From Syntrophomonadaceae bacterium (GTDB lineage Bacteria; Bacillota; DSM-12270; Thermacetogeniales; Thermacetogeniaceae), in the NCBI GenBank assembly GCA_012840385.1, contig DULK01000013.1, positions 1 to 49,305 of the forward strand: 49,305 nt of DNA, read 5' to 3'. Made by a program: the position numbers and the translations under genes. Below the pieces are notes generated by a model. The model ran no database searches and was not told the origin of the DNA. It worked only from the letters and a program-made list of their open reading frames with translations. Of this stretch, positions 23,961 through 33,440 are shown in pieces; the first letter of the stretch is position 1; each line of letters starts with the position of its first letter.

Positions 23961-24205
23961 TTTCCTCACCTCCCGTCGGCCAGTAAGTTAGACACAGAAA
24001 AAAGGGAAAAAGTTCCCGTATGTCTTCAAAATTACATCATGGGTGGGGCTATTCGGTGGAATTTTTTCTTGCAGATATAGTTGCCAGTGAATATAATTGA
24101 TAATAACAAGGACATCGCAGTGAACTTAATCCGGCATCAGCATATTACCATCCATCCGGGGTAAGCCTAAAATTGAGTACATTTTCCCATCAAGGAGGCT
24201 GTTAC

Positions 24206-25972
24206 ATGGGCAGAAAGGTGTGTATTGTGGGCGGTGTTGCCGGGGGTGCCAGCTGCGCCACCAGGCTGCGGCGGCTGGATGAGAGGGCGGAGATCCTCCT
24301 CTTCGAGAGGGGGGATTACGTCTCCTTTGCCAACTGCGGCCTTCCCTACCACATCGGAGGGGTAATCCCCAAACGGGAGGCCCTGCTGGTGGCCACCCCC
24401 GCGCTTCTAAAGCGGCGCTTCCGCATCGACCTCCGCATCGGGCACGAGGTGGTGCGGATCGACCGCGACCGGAAAGAGATCGAGGTGAAGGATCTCACCT
24501 CCGGCCGGACCTACCGGGAGAGGTACGACGCCCTGGTGCTGTCGCCGGGGGCGGAGCCGGTTAAACCCGCTTTTCCGGGTGCCGACCTTCCTGGAGTTTT
24601 CACCTTGAGGACGATCCCCGACATGGATGCCATCAGCCACTGGATCGATGAAAGAAAGGCGCGGCAGGCCGTGGTGATCGGCGGCGGCTACATCGGCCTG
24701 GAAACGGCGGAAAACCTGCGGCGCCGCGGCCTGGAGGTCTCCGTCGTGGAGCAGATGAACCAGGTCATGGCCACCCTCGACTACGAGATGGCCGCCCTGG
24801 TGCAGGCCCACCTGCGGGAAAAGGGCGTCGGGCTTTACCTGGGCGAGCAGGTGCGGTCGATCGGGCAGAAAGAGGGCGGGCTGGTGGTGCAGACGGCCGG
24901 GCGGGAGCTGCCGGCGGATCTGGTGCTGGTGGCGGTGGGGGTGCGCCCCGAGACAAAACTCGCCTCCGAAGCCGGGCTGGAACTGGGGCCCACCGGCGGG
25001 ATCAGAGTCGACGAATACCTGCGCACCTCCGATCCCGACATCTATGCCGTCGGCGACGCCATCGAGGTGACCCACTTCGTCAGCGGGACGCCGGTGGTGG
25101 TTCCCCTGGCAGGACCCGCCAACCGCCAGGGGCGCCTGGTGGCGGACAACATCTGCGGGCGGGGGATCGCCTACCGGAATACCCAGGGGACTTCGGTGTT
25201 CAAGGTCTTTGACCTGACCGCCGGGTCCACAGGCCTGAACGAGCGCGTCCTGGCCCGGCATGGGCGGCCGTTTCGGAGGGTGGTCGTCCACCCCTTTTCC
25301 CACGCCACCTACTACCCCGGTGCGGCGCAGATGAGCATCAAGCTGCTCTTCGACCCGGCGGACGGCAAGATCCTGGGGGCGCAGGCCGTCGGACAGGAGG
25401 GTGTCGACAAGCGGATTGATGTGCTGGCGACGGCCCTCCGGGCGGGGATGACGGTGTTCGACCTGGAGCACCTGGAGCTGGCCTACGCCCCGCCCTATTC
25501 CTCGGCCAAGGACCCCGTGAACATTGCGGGTTTCGCAGCCTCAAACATCCTGAGAGGGGATGTGGAGGTGGCTGCCTGGGATGAGGTACCGCCCCTGCAG
25601 CAGGAGGGCGCTTTAGTGCTCGATGTCCGCACTGCGGCCGAGGTGGGACAGGGGATGATTCCGGGGGCCGTGCACATCCCCCTGGACGACCTGAGGGAGC
25701 GGCTGGGGGAGATGCCCCGGGACCGCAAGATCGTGGTTTACTGCGGGGTCGGGCTGAGGTCCTACATCGCCTGCCGGATCCTGAAGGTGGCGGGGTTCGC
25801 CGAAGTCTACAACCTGAGCGGCGGGTGGAGGACCTGGCGGGCGGCCACCGCTAATTCACAGGAAGCGGCTCCGGGGACTCCGGTCACCGTGCAGCGGCCG
25901 GGGGCGGACAACATCAGGCTGGAATCCGGGGAGAGCCCGGCGGGGGCCGGGTCGAAGGGATGCTGCTGCTAG
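24206..25972 (+). CDS. CoA-disulfide reductase / persulfide reductase with rhodanese domain
   Basis: 588 residues. FAD-binding Rossmann at the start (VCIVGGVAGGASCATRLRR), catalytic Cys44 in SFANCGLPYHIGG, NAD-binding VVIGGGYIGLETAENLRRRG (about 155-175), the FAD site YAVGDAIEV (about 280), and a dimerisation domain to about 455. A rhodanese domain follows (about 460-555) with its active-site Cys in VVYCGVGLRSY. This is the Npsr/CoADR-RHD build, which reduces CoA disulfides, CoA persulfide or polysulfide with NAD(P)H. Unusual: the protein ends GSKGCCC, three cysteines at the very C-terminus. Start at 24206 because AGGAGG precedes; the frame is open 11 codons further. Confidence 0.9.
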   Translation: MGRKVCIVGGVAGGASCATRLRRLDERAEILLFERGDYVSFANCGLPYHIGGVIPKREALLVATPALLKRRFRIDLRIGHEVVRIDRDRKEIEVKDLTSGRTYRERYDALVLSPGAEPVKPAFPGADLPGVFTLRTIPDMDAISHWIDERKARQAVVIGGGYIGLETAENLRRRGLEVSVVEQMNQVMATLDYEMAALVQAHLREKGVGLYLGEQVRSIGQKEGGLVVQTAGRELPADLVLVAVGVRPETKLASEAGLELGPTGGIRVDEYLRTSDPDIYAVGDAIEVTHFVSGTPVVVPLAGPANRQGRLVADNICGRGIAYRNTQGTSVFKVFDLTAGSTGLNERVLARHGRPFRRVVVHPFSHATYYPGAAQMSIKLLFDPADGKILGAQAVGQEGVDKRIDVLATALRAGMTVFDLEHLELAYAPPYSSAKDPVNIAGFAASNILRGDVEVAAWDEVPPLQQEGALVLDVRTAAEVGQGMIPGAVHIPLDDLRERLGEMPRDRKIVVYCGVGLRSYIACRILKVAGFAEVYNLSGGWRTWRAATANSQEAAPGTPVTVQRPGADNIRLESGESPAGAGSKGCCC

Positions 25973-26153
25973 CTTTGCCCTTGCTGCAAGCCGGACTTAT
26001 GCTATCCGAATCTTTTTAGATTTCTTTTGAGGGTCCCCCCGGCCGCAGATATAGATAGAGGGGGATTGACTGTCCGGACCCGGTCTTATATGGGTTTCCC
26101 CCGTATAAACGGTGGTGGTCCTGGGGACGGGAGGCGTCGTAGGCGAAAAAATT

Positions 26154-26181
26154 CCGCCGTTGCACCCGTAAAAAACGGCGG
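26154..26181 (+). terminator. Likely intrinsic terminator
   Basis: CCGCCGTT (26154-26161) and AACGGCGG (26174-26181), perfect 8-base arms, followed by TTGTCTTGTCGTTTT. It would end transcription before the next gene; the rest of 25973-26312 is featureless. Confidence 0.55.
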
Positions 26182-26312
26182 TTGTCTTGTCGTTTTACCG
26201 GTATTGCCGGGATTATGAGGATCTGATTGATCCGGCCGGATAACAGGCCGGCTGCCGTTAATGAGATTGTGAGGCGGGGGAGTAGACGTTAGAGACCTGG
26301 AGGAGGGAAACC

Positions 26313-29300
26313 ATGGCTGTTACCCAGAGTGAAGTTAATGCAAGCGAGGTTCAGAGCGTTGCCGGAGGTAAAGGGGACTGGCAGGTGGAGCTGGCCGCAA
26401 GGTTCGGCCCCCGGGTGGCCTTCGGCAGGATCGAGAGGCTGCTCTATTCCCACGACGTTGGGGCGCTGCCGGGCATGGTCAAGAAGCTCTTCAACGCCGT
26501 ACCGGACGCGGTGGTGCAGCCCGAGACGGTTGACGACCTGGTGTTTCTGACCGAGTTGGCCAGGCGCCACCGCATCCCGCTGGTGCCCAGAGGCAGCGGC
26601 ACCGGAGGGTACGGGGGGAGCGTTCCCTCCCGGGGCGGGATCACCGTTGAGTTCAACCGGATGAACCGCATCCTGGGGGTCGACCCGGAGCGGCAGACCG
26701 TCACCGTGGAGCCCGGTGTCATCATCAAGGAACTGGACGACTACCTGCGCAGGCACCACGGCCTGGCCCTGCGGGCCGTTCCCACCAGCGCTCCGGGAGC
26801 AACCCTGGGGGGCTGGGTGGCGTCTGGGGGCGCCGGCATCGGCAGCAACACCGGCGGCTACGTGGGCGAGAGTGTGGTGGCGGTGGAGATGATCGACCCC
26901 ACCGGTGCCAAAAGAGCATTGTCGGGGGAGGAACTCGGACGGGTTGTCGGGCTGGAGGGGATCACCGGGTTTATCACCGGCATCACCGTCAGGCTGTGGC
27001 CCGCGGAGGAGGAAGTCCCCTTCCTGGTGGGCTTCAGGCGGATGTCCGACCTGTTGGACGCCCTCGAGGCGGTGATCGGCGGCGGGCCTCCCGTCTGGCA
27101 CATCAGCTTCGGAAGCGGCCGCTTCCACCGGTTGAACGAAGAGGCGGCGGGTGAACGCCCCGGCCTGAAGGGCCCCGCCCTGCTCCTGGTGCCCCGGAAA
27201 TCCCAGGCGGGTGCCCTGGCCGGCTGGCTGACAGAGAATGTTGCCTCCTTCGGCGGGGAGATCCTGCCGGAGAAACAGGCCCGGCGTGTCTGGGACGACC
27301 GCTACTACCCGATGCGGCTGAAGCGCCTGGGGCCGTCCCTGATCCCGAGCGAGAGCACCATTCCCCTGGCAAACCTGAAGGAAGCTTTGGAAGAGTTCAC
27401 GAGGACCTTCGGGGAGATCGCCCTGGAGGCGACCCTGATCAACGGCAGGGAGGCCGCCATCCTGAGCTTCGCCCTCGGTGACGAGCGGGTTCCCCTTGCT
27501 TACGCACTGGACTTTACAAAGTCTCTGCACGCCATGGACATCGCCATGAAGCACGGGGGCTCCCCCTACGCCCTGGGGCTGTTCTTCACCGATCTTGCCC
27601 CGAAGCGGTTCGGGGAGAAGCGCCTGGCCGAGCTGCAGGCTTATAAAAAGGAGATCGACCCGGAGGGGATCTTCAACCCCGACAAGGCCATCCACTGCGG
27701 GATCAAGGCTCTGACCGCCGCCATGGCGGCCGCCCGTTTGTCCCGTCCCCTTGCCGGGGCGGCACGGGCGGTGATGCCGGAGATCAGGAAGGGGGAGCGG
27801 CCGCTGCCGGAGCGCCTGGCACAAGACGCCTTCATCTGCACCCGGTGCGGCTACTGCCGGACGGTCTGCACCCTCTATTCCGGCCGGGGCTGGGAAAGCG
27901 CCAGCCCGCGGGGCAAGTTCTACTTCCTCCGGGAGTACGCTCTGGGGAACGTGGACTTCGACCAGGATGAGGTGGACACTTTCCTGATGTGCACCACCTG
28001 CAAGCGCTGCAACGACGTCTGCCAGGTGAAGATCCCCATCCAGGAGGACTTCGACAAGATGCGGGGCTTCCTGGTAATGGAGAAGGACTTCGCCACCTAC
28101 CCGGCCTTCTACCTGATGAAAGCCGCCTGGCGCTCCCAGAACAACATCTGGGCAGCATTGAAGGAGAACCGGACCGACTGGGTGCCGGTTGATGTCACCT
28201 ACAGTGACTCCGGGGAACTGGCCTACTGGGCGGGCTGCACCGCCTCCTTCATCATTCCGGACATCGCCCAGAACGCCATGCACATCTTCAAAGAGGCGGG
28301 CGTGGACATCGCCTACATGGGCAGGGACGAGGGGTGCTGCGGCGCTCCCATGTTCATGTCCGGCCGGTGGGACGCCTATGCCGACGTGGTCAGGAGAAAC
28401 GTGGAGCAGATCAACAAGCGGGGGATCAAGACCCTGGTCGCCTCCTGCCCGGGCTGCTGGGTGAACCTGAACCATTACTACCGGGAGTGGGCGAAAAAGC
28501 TCGGCCTGGAGTACAACGTGGAGGTCCGGCACATCTCCGAGGTGATCACGGAGTACATCAGGGAGGGGCGGCTGAAGTTCAAAAAGCCTCTCAACCACAA
28601 GGCCACCTGGCACGACCCCTGCCACATCGGGCGCCACGGCGGTATCTACGACCCGCCCCGGGAGGTGCTGCAGGCGATCCCCGGCCTGGAGTATGTGGAG
28701 ATGGAGCACAGCCGGGAGAACGGCTTCTGCTGCGGCAGCGTCTTGACCAGGATCAAGGAGCCCACACCGACCTCGGATGCCATCGGTGCGCTCCGCCTGA
28801 AGGAGGCCAGGGAGGCCGGCACGGACATGATCTACACCACCTGTCCCTGCTGCGAGTTCCAGCTGCGGGTGGCGGGGAACAGCATCGGCTCCCCGGTGCA
28901 GGTACGGGACTTCACCAATGCCGTGGCGGAGGCGCTGGGTTACGAGACCACGGACTCCAACCGGAACGTCAGGGAGATTTGGACGGTGTTTGACAAGGTC
29001 CTGAAGCAGATGTGCGTGGAAGGGATGGCCGGGATGATGCGGGACCTGATGCCGGAGATGATGGACGGGATGCCGGAATTGATGAAAAAGCCCATGGGTG
29101 CCATGAAGGCGCTGCCGGAAGGGGTTAAGGATGCCATGCTGGCAGTGATGAAGCCGATGATCCTGAAGCTGATGCCGAAAATGATGGATCAGATCATGCC
29201 GAAGGTGCTCCCGGATATCCTGAGGTACATGGAGGAGAAGATCCCGGAGATGCCGCCGTCGATGAAAAAGCTGCTGCCGGAGCTGCTGCCGGCGGTGATG

Positions 29301-29375
29301 GCGGAGATGATGCCGAAAATGCTGCCCCACGTACTGCCCCTGGTGGTGGACGACATGATGAAGGCCATGCGCTAG
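26313..29375 (+). CDS. FAD-linked oxidase (GlcD type) fused to a GlpC/HdrD-like Fe-S domain, with Met-rich tail
   Basis: 1020 residues. FAD_binding_4 domain (about 65-205, with LVPRGSGTGGYGGS and APGATLGGWVASGGAGIGSNTGG), FAD-oxidase C domain ending in PEGIFNPDKAIH (about 450). Two 4Fe-4S motifs follow, CTRCGYCRTVC and CTTCKRCNDVC (about 508-575), and two cysteine-rich CCG domains (about 640-720 and 765-855, e.g. GCCGAP and FCCGSV). This is a D-lactate/glycolate-dehydrogenase-like enzyme joined to an electron-transfer unit; substrate unknown. Residues 900-1020 are unlike the family: about 28 Met and 16 Pro in 121 residues with repeats of the kind MPEMM, MPKMM. Start ATG follows GGAGGAGGG. Confidence 0.88.
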   Translation: MAVTQSEVNASEVQSVAGGKGDWQVELAARFGPRVAFGRIERLLYSHDVGALPGMVKKLFNAVPDAVVQPETVDDLVFLTELARRHRIPLVPRGSGTGGYGGSVPSRGGITVEFNRMNRILGVDPERQTVTVEPGVIIKELDDYLRRHHGLALRAVPTSAPGATLGGWVASGGAGIGSNTGGYVGESVVAVEMIDPTGAKRALSGEELGRVVGLEGITGFITGITVRLWPAEEEVPFLVGFRRMSDLLDALEAVIGGGPPVWHISFGSGRFHRLNEEAAGERPGLKGPALLLVPRKSQAGALAGWLTENVASFGGEILPEKQARRVWDDRYYPMRLKRLGPSLIPSESTIPLANLKEALEEFTRTFGEIALEATLINGREAAILSFALGDERVPLAYALDFTKSLHAMDIAMKHGGSPYALGLFFTDLAPKRFGEKRLAELQAYKKEIDPEGIFNPDKAIHCGIKALTAAMAAARLSRPLAGAARAVMPEIRKGERPLPERLAQDAFICTRCGYCRTVCTLYSGRGWESASPRGKFYFLREYALGNVDFDQDEVDTFLMCTTCKRCNDVCQVKIPIQEDFDKMRGFLVMEKDFATYPAFYLMKAAWRSQNNIWAALKENRTDWVPVDVTYSDSGELAYWAGCTASFIIPDIAQNAMHIFKEAGVDIAYMGRDEGCCGAPMFMSGRWDAYADVVRRNVEQINKRGIKTLVASCPGCWVNLNHYYREWAKKLGLEYNVEVRHISEVITEYIREGRLKFKKPLNHKATWHDPCHIGRHGGIYDPPREVLQAIPGLEYVEMEHSRENGFCCGSVLTRIKEPTPTSDAIGALRLKEAREAGTDMIYTTCPCCEFQLRVAGNSIGSPVQVRDFTNAVAEALGYETTDSNRNVREIWTVFDKVLKQMCVEGMAGMMRDLMPEMMDGMPELMKKPMGAMKALPEGVKDAMLAVMKPMILKLMPKMMDQIMPKVLPDILRYMEEKIPEMPPSMKKLLPELLPAVMAEMMPKMLPHVLPLVVDDMMKAMR

Positions 29376-29382
29376 ACAAGCT

Positions 29383-29475
29383 AGACAAGGGGACGGTTCT
29401 CTTGTCTGCAAAGACAAGGGGACGGTTCTTATGTCTTGATCCTCCATTTTTCATAGGCAAAAGAACCGTCCCTTT
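29383..29475. repeat. REP-like repeat cluster beside the transposase
   Basis: Two forward units (29383-29407, 29412-29437), each AGACAAGGGGACGGTTCT plus a TTGTCT arm, and one reverse unit AAAAGAACCGTCCC (29459-29472). They start 8 bases after the preceding stop and run up to the 3' end of the transposase gene. Confidence 0.85.
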
Positions 29476-29486
29476 TCAATTTTCAA

Positions 29487-30269
29487 CTATCTCTTCAGGA
29501 TTTTATTTACCTTATCCTTGTTGATACCGGTAATAGCAGCGATCTTCCTGATCGGCAGGTTGGTCTTTGATCTAAACTCTTTTATCAGGTTATCCGGAAG
29601 CTGCATCTTCACTTTATTACTTTCGATCCCATGCTCTCTAAGCATCTTTTCGAAAAGCTCGCTTGCTGCTTCTTCATCCATAACCTCTTCTTCTTCCATC
29701 AAGTCAAGAAATGATTCAGCCGAATCTTCATTCATATATTCTTCAAATTTCTTCACTGCGGCTTTTCTATCTTCCGAAAAAAGACCTAAAACCACATCGA
29801 TATCCAGCATTTTCGCAAAGTAATTATTCTCATCAAGGTAGCAATTGTAGCTGCTCCATCTGTAATCAGATGGTTTCTCAACTATGCCTGCCTTCACCGG
29901 ATTTTGATGGATGTATCTAACTAACGACAGTATGTAACTCTCCTGATCTACTACCTCACTCCTAAACCTGTCCTGAAATAGGTGGCCAACTCTTTTGTAC
30001 TTCTTGTTGAAATGATGGACGTAGCTGACGGTGATCCGTTTCATTACTCGGGATACGTCTTCGATTCCTTCACTTAACATTAAATGGATATGGTTATTCA
30101 TCAGGCAAAAGGCGTGCAAGAAAAATCTATTCCCCTGTTTCTTTTCATACATTGTCTCAAGGAAGCGTAGTTTATCTGCATCACTGTAAAAAATGTCCTT
30201 TTTCTCGTTTCCACGAAGCATGATATGATAATACCCGCTGTTGCTTCTAATTCTTTGCTTTCTCGGCAT
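29487..30269 (-). mobile_element. REP-associated tyrosine transposase (RAYT / Y1 Tnp)
   Basis: 260 residues. Y1 (HUH) transposase domain at 1-165: YYHIMLRGNEKKDIFY, then AFCLMNNHIHLMLS with the HUH pair, catalytic Tyr candidates in SYVHHFNKKYKR, and GHLFQDRFRS, VRYIHQNPVKAG. The C-terminal extension has an acidic stretch and a HTH (LPIRKIAAITGINKDKVNKIL). It lacks IS200/IS605 partner genes and is flanked by REP-like repeats, as RAYTs are. RAYTs nick and move REP hairpins as single strands. It looks intact; ribosome site is weak (GGGTGA). Confidence 0.88.
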
Positions 30270-30312
30270 ATTTTATCACCCGGGAATATCGCATCATAAC
30301 ATGAAAGCGGAT

Positions 30313-30349
30313 AAGACAGAAGAACCGTCCCCTTGTCTGTCCTTGTCTG
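30313..30349. repeat. REP-like repeat, right side of the transposase
   Basis: AAGACAGAAGAACCGTCCCC plus CTTGTCT repeats. It ends at the stop codon of the Uma2 gene (minus strand). Confidence 0.8.
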
Positions 30350-30913
30350 TTAAAATAATTTTTCAATGTCAATGGCGAGTTCCGGGAAGAGCGGGGAAGT
30401 AATTTTGCCTGCATCTTCGTATTCGGCTGCTTTCACCAGTTTGTTTGCTTCATTGCGCCGGTAGATCTCGACGATGCCCAGTTCCGGGTCGGCCAGCCAG
30501 TACTCGATGACATCAAAACGCTCGTAGAGGGCCTTCTTTGTTTTCTTGTCCAGGCGGCGGGAGGATTCGGAGATCACTTCGACCACCAGGTCGGGCGCGC
30601 CCTGGATGTTTTTTTCGGTGAGGCGGTCGATCCGCTCGTTGCTGATGAAGATCAGGTCTGGTTCCACCACGTCGTGGGGGGACAGGACCACATCAAGGGG
30701 TGCAAAGAAGACCTCCCCCAGTTTCTTTTCAGATACGTAATCATCAAGTATACGAAACAGTTTTCTTAAAAACCTTTGATGCGCGATGCTTGGTGATGGC
30801 GTCACGAAGTGCTCCCCTCCAATCAACTCGTGCCGCCGCCCGTCGTCGGGAAAGAGCAGGAAGTCCTCGTAGGTCAGCCCGCCGGCAGCCGCCTCCATCC
30901 TCGCCATTTCCAT
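30350..30913 (-). CDS. Uma2 family (DUF820) PD-(D/E)XK endonuclease
   Basis: 187 residues. TYEDFLLFPDDGRRHELIGGE near the start, VVEPDLIFISNERID (about 90) and GAPDLVVEVISESSRRLDKKTKKALYERFDVIEYWLADP (about 110-150) give the PD-ExK core with its D-x(n)-ExI signature. The biological role of Uma2 proteins is unknown; they are numerous in cyanobacteria and anaerobic Firmicutes. Start ATG 30913 is chosen because AAGGAGGTG ends 6 bases before it; the frame extends nine codons upstream. Confidence 0.88.
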   Translation of the reverse strand: MEMARMEAAAGGLTYEDFLLFPDDGRRHELIGGEHFVTPSPSIAHQRFLRKLFRILDDYVSEKKLGEVFFAPLDVVLSPHDVVEPDLIFISNERIDRLTEKNIQGAPDLVVEVISESSRRLDKKTKKALYERFDVIEYWLADPELGIVEIYRRNEANKLVKAAEYEDAGKITSPLFPELAIDIEKLF

Positions 30914-31045
30914 GCGCTGCACCTCCTTCAGGGATACCATCCCTATGGTAACATTTTAACATAGCAAAAATTTGCCAGCAAGTATGGTAGGGCCTGCCTG
31001 TTCGTGTACCATAGCCGTTGCCCCGCCTATCCTGGGCTGGTTTTT

Positions 31046-31729
31046 CTATCCATGCCTGATTGTACAGTCAGGGCGTTTCCGGGTGGAGGAACTCCAAACC
31101 ACTTCTCCCCTTTCCAGACGCACCACCCGGTCCCCCAGGGCGAATGCCTCCTCCAGGTCGTGGGTGACCAGAATGAAGGGGATGCCCCAGCGCCGCTGGA
31201 GGGTCTTTAGCTCCCCCCGCAGCTTGAGCCTGGTTTCGTAATCCAGGGCGGAGAGAGGCTCGTCCAGGAGCAGGAGTTCCGGGCCGGCCAGGAGCGCCCG
31301 GGCCAGGGCGGTACGCTGCCGCTCGCCACCGGAGATCTGGCCGGGGTAGCGCCGGGCGAGGTGGCTGATCTGCAGCATTTCCAGCATCTCCTGTACCTCC
31401 AGACCGTTCCGCCGGTTTTTCATCCCGTAGGCGGCGTTCTGCTCCACGGTCAGGTGGGGGAACAGGGCGTAGTCCTGGAAGACGTACCCCACCCGCCGGA
31501 GCCGGGGAGGGATGTTGACCCGGCCGGTGCTGGAGTAGAGCACCCGGCCCTTCAACACGATTTCCCCCTCTTCCGGTCGCTGCAGCCCCGCCAGGCACTG
31601 CAGGAGGGTGGTCTTTCCCGCTCCGGAGGGCCCCACCACTACCAGGAACTCGTTCAGGACCCGGAGGTTCACCCGGAGTCGGAAGGAGGGGAGCTCCTTT
31701 TCAATGTTTAACATCAGGAGATTTTCCAT
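31046..31729 (-). CDS. modC: Molybdate ABC transporter, ATP-binding protein
   Basis: 227 residues. Walker A GPSGAGKTTLL (about 33-43), signature SGGERQR (about 131), Walker B LLLLDEPLSALD (about 150) and switch His in LVTHDLEEAF. Lacks the C-terminal MOP domain of long ModC proteins. Third gene of a modABC set on the minus strand; powers molybdate (or tungstate) import. Confidence 0.88.
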   Translation of the reverse strand: MENLLMLNIEKELPSFRLRVNLRVLNEFLVVVGPSGAGKTTLLQCLAGLQRPEEGEIVLKGRVLYSSTGRVNIPPRLRRVGYVFQDYALFPHLTVEQNAAYGMKNRRNGLEVQEMLEMLQISHLARRYPGQISGGERQRTALARALLAGPELLLLDEPLSALDYETRLKLRGELKTLQRRWGIPFILVTHDLEEAFALGDRVVRLERGEVVWSSSTRKRPDCTIRHG

Positions 31730-31847
31730 GGTCGGTCACCCAATCCCATCATTCAGAATAGATATCAGGCGTTGAAAATCCGGTAATATAAGCCGGACTG
31801 GAGAACAGCCCGGGAGTAAACGGAACTTAATTACCCCGTCAGCGATT

Positions 31848-32564
31848 TTATGGGGATTGCTCAGCTCTGGGGCGGTTCCCCTCTGTTGTCCAGCGTTTCA
31901 ACCGGCACCTGCTCAACAGGTTGACCCCCAGGATAAAAGCGAAGCTGAGGAGGGTCATAATCCCCACCAGGACCAGGGCGGTGCGGTTTTCACCGGACTC
32001 GGTGGCGGCGTAGATGGCCAGGGGCACCGTCTGGGTGCGTCCGGGAATGTTGCCGGCGATCATCAGGGTCGCCCCGAATTCCCCCAGGGCGCGGGCGAAG
32101 GCCATCACCGTCCCTGCCACCAGCCCCGGCCAGGCCAGGGGTAGGCTGATGGTCCAGAAGACCCGCCATTCCCCGGCCCCCAGGGTGCGGGCGGCGTTTT
32201 CCAGGTTCCGGTCCACCGACTGGAAGGACGCCCGGACAGTCTGGTAGAGGAGGGGGAAGGCCACCACCGTGGAGGCAACCACCGCCCCCCACCAGTTGAA
32301 GATCACCGATACTCCCCATAACTTTTCCAGCAGCAGGCCTAGGGGGCCGTGCTTGCCGAAGAGGAAGAGGAGACCGAACCCCACCACCGTGGGCGGCAGC
32401 ACCAGGGGGAGGGTGAGGACGGCCTCCGCCACCTCCTTGCCGGGAAAGTCCCGGCCGGCCATGAGCCGGGCCACGGGGACCCCGGCGATGAAGGCCAGCA
32501 CCACTGCCAGCACGGCCACCCGGAGGGATAAAAGTGCCGGCATCAGGATTTTTTCATCAACCAT
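31848..32564 (-). CDS. modB: Molybdate ABC transporter, permease
   Basis: 238 residues, about five membrane spans, with the ABC-permease loop ARALGEFGATLMIAGNIPGRTQTVPLAIY (about 160-190) characteristic of ModB. N-terminus has an unusual lack of a clear ribosome site at ATG 32564. Lies 60 bases after modA and 118 bases before modC. Confidence 0.9.
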   Translation of the reverse strand: MVDEKILMPALLSLRVAVLAVVLAFIAGVPVARLMAGRDFPGKEVAEAVLTLPLVLPPTVVGFGLLFLFGKHGPLGLLLEKLWGVSVIFNWWGAVVASTVVAFPLLYQTVRASFQSVDRNLENAARTLGAGEWRVFWTISLPLAWPGLVAGTVMAFARALGEFGATLMIAGNIPGRTQTVPLAIYAATESGENRTALVLVGIMTLLSFAFILGVNLLSRCRLKRWTTEGNRPRAEQSP

Positions 32565-32624
32565 GGTTTAACTGCCACCCCCGGCTGCGGAAACCGTCCG
32601 TGAGGACGGCGGATACCGGCGTCC

Positions 32625-33440
32625 TCAATGTTTTCCCGGCTTAAAGCCGTACTCCTCGAAGACCCGCATCCCCTCCGGTGAGGCCAGGTAGTTTAAGAAC
32701 TTCCTGGCCGCCTCCTTCTGGCGGGCGTTCTTCAGCACCGCCGCCGGGTAGACGATGGGCTTGTGCAGGTTGTCCGGCACTGTCAGGGCAACCCGGATGT
32801 TTTTGCCCACCAGGGCATCGGAGCGGTAGACAAAGCCGGCATCCACATTCCCGGTTTCCACATAGGTGAGCACCTGGCGCACGTTGTTGCCCATGACCAG
32901 CTTGGGCTGCAACCTGTCCCACAGCTTCAGGTTGACCAGGGTTTCCTGGCTGTACTTGCCGGCCGGCACGGTATCCGGAAGGCCGAGGGCGATCTTTTTC
33001 ACCGCCGGTCCGGCCAGATCACTGAAATCCCTGATTTCAGGGCCGTTTTTGGGAGTTATCAGTACCAGTTCGTTGCCCAGCAGGGTAATCCTGCTGGCGT
33101 TATCGATCAGCCCTTTGGCGGCCAGCTGGTCCATCTGGCTGGCTCCGGCGGAAATGAACAGATCGGCCGGGGCTCCCTGCTCGATCTGTTTCTGCAGGGT
33201 GCCGGAGGAGCCCAGGTTGCAGGTCAGCTTCACCTCCGGGTGTTTCCTGGCGTAATCCTTTTTGATTTGCTCCAGTGCGTCCTTCAGGCTGATGGCCGCT
33301 GAGACGCTAACTTCTATCTGCTTCTGTGGCACCCCGGTGCTCGGCTTGCCGCTCTGGGGGCCGCATCCCGCGGCCGGCAATACCATCAGCAGCGCCAACA
33401 GCGCTCCTGCAGCAAGCTTTTTCAAAAAATGACCTTTCAT
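32625..33440 (-). CDS. modA: Molybdate ABC transporter, substrate-binding lipoprotein
   Basis: 271 residues. Signal peptide with a lipobox (KKLAAGALLALLMVLPAAGC), so the mature protein is anchored outside the membrane. The body has ModA features: VSAAISLKDALEQI, then TCNLGSSGTLQKQIEQGAPADLFISA (oxyanion-binding Ser residues) and GNVDAGFVYRSDAL. Binds molybdate or tungstate; which is not decidable. Start ATG 33440 is preferred to GTG 33449, as AAAGGAG sits about ten bases before it. Confidence 0.92.
   Translation of the reverse strand: MKGHFLKKLAAGALLALLMVLPAAGCGPQSGKPSTGVPQKQIEVSVSAAISLKDALEQIKKDYARKHPEVKLTCNLGSSGTLQKQIEQGAPADLFISAGASQMDQLAAKGLIDNASRITLLGNELVLITPKNGPEIRDFSDLAGPAVKKIALGLPDTVPAGKYSQETLVNLKLWDRLQPKLVMGNNVRQVLTYVETGNVDAGFVYRSDALVGKNIRVALTVPDNLHKPIVYPAAVLKNARQKEAARKFLNYLASPEGMRVFEEYGFKPGKH

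Noticed and set aside
24407-25471. Minus-strand frame opposite the CoADR-rhodanese gene
   Set aside because: His/Gly/Pro-rich shadow translation; the plus strand has the FAD, NAD and rhodanese motifs.
26289-29447. Very long minus-strand reading frame (over 1000 codons) opposite the FAD/Fe-S oxidoreductase
   Set aside because: His/Gln/Pro/Leu-rich mirror of a GC-rich gene in another frame; no domains, while the plus-strand gene has clear motifs.
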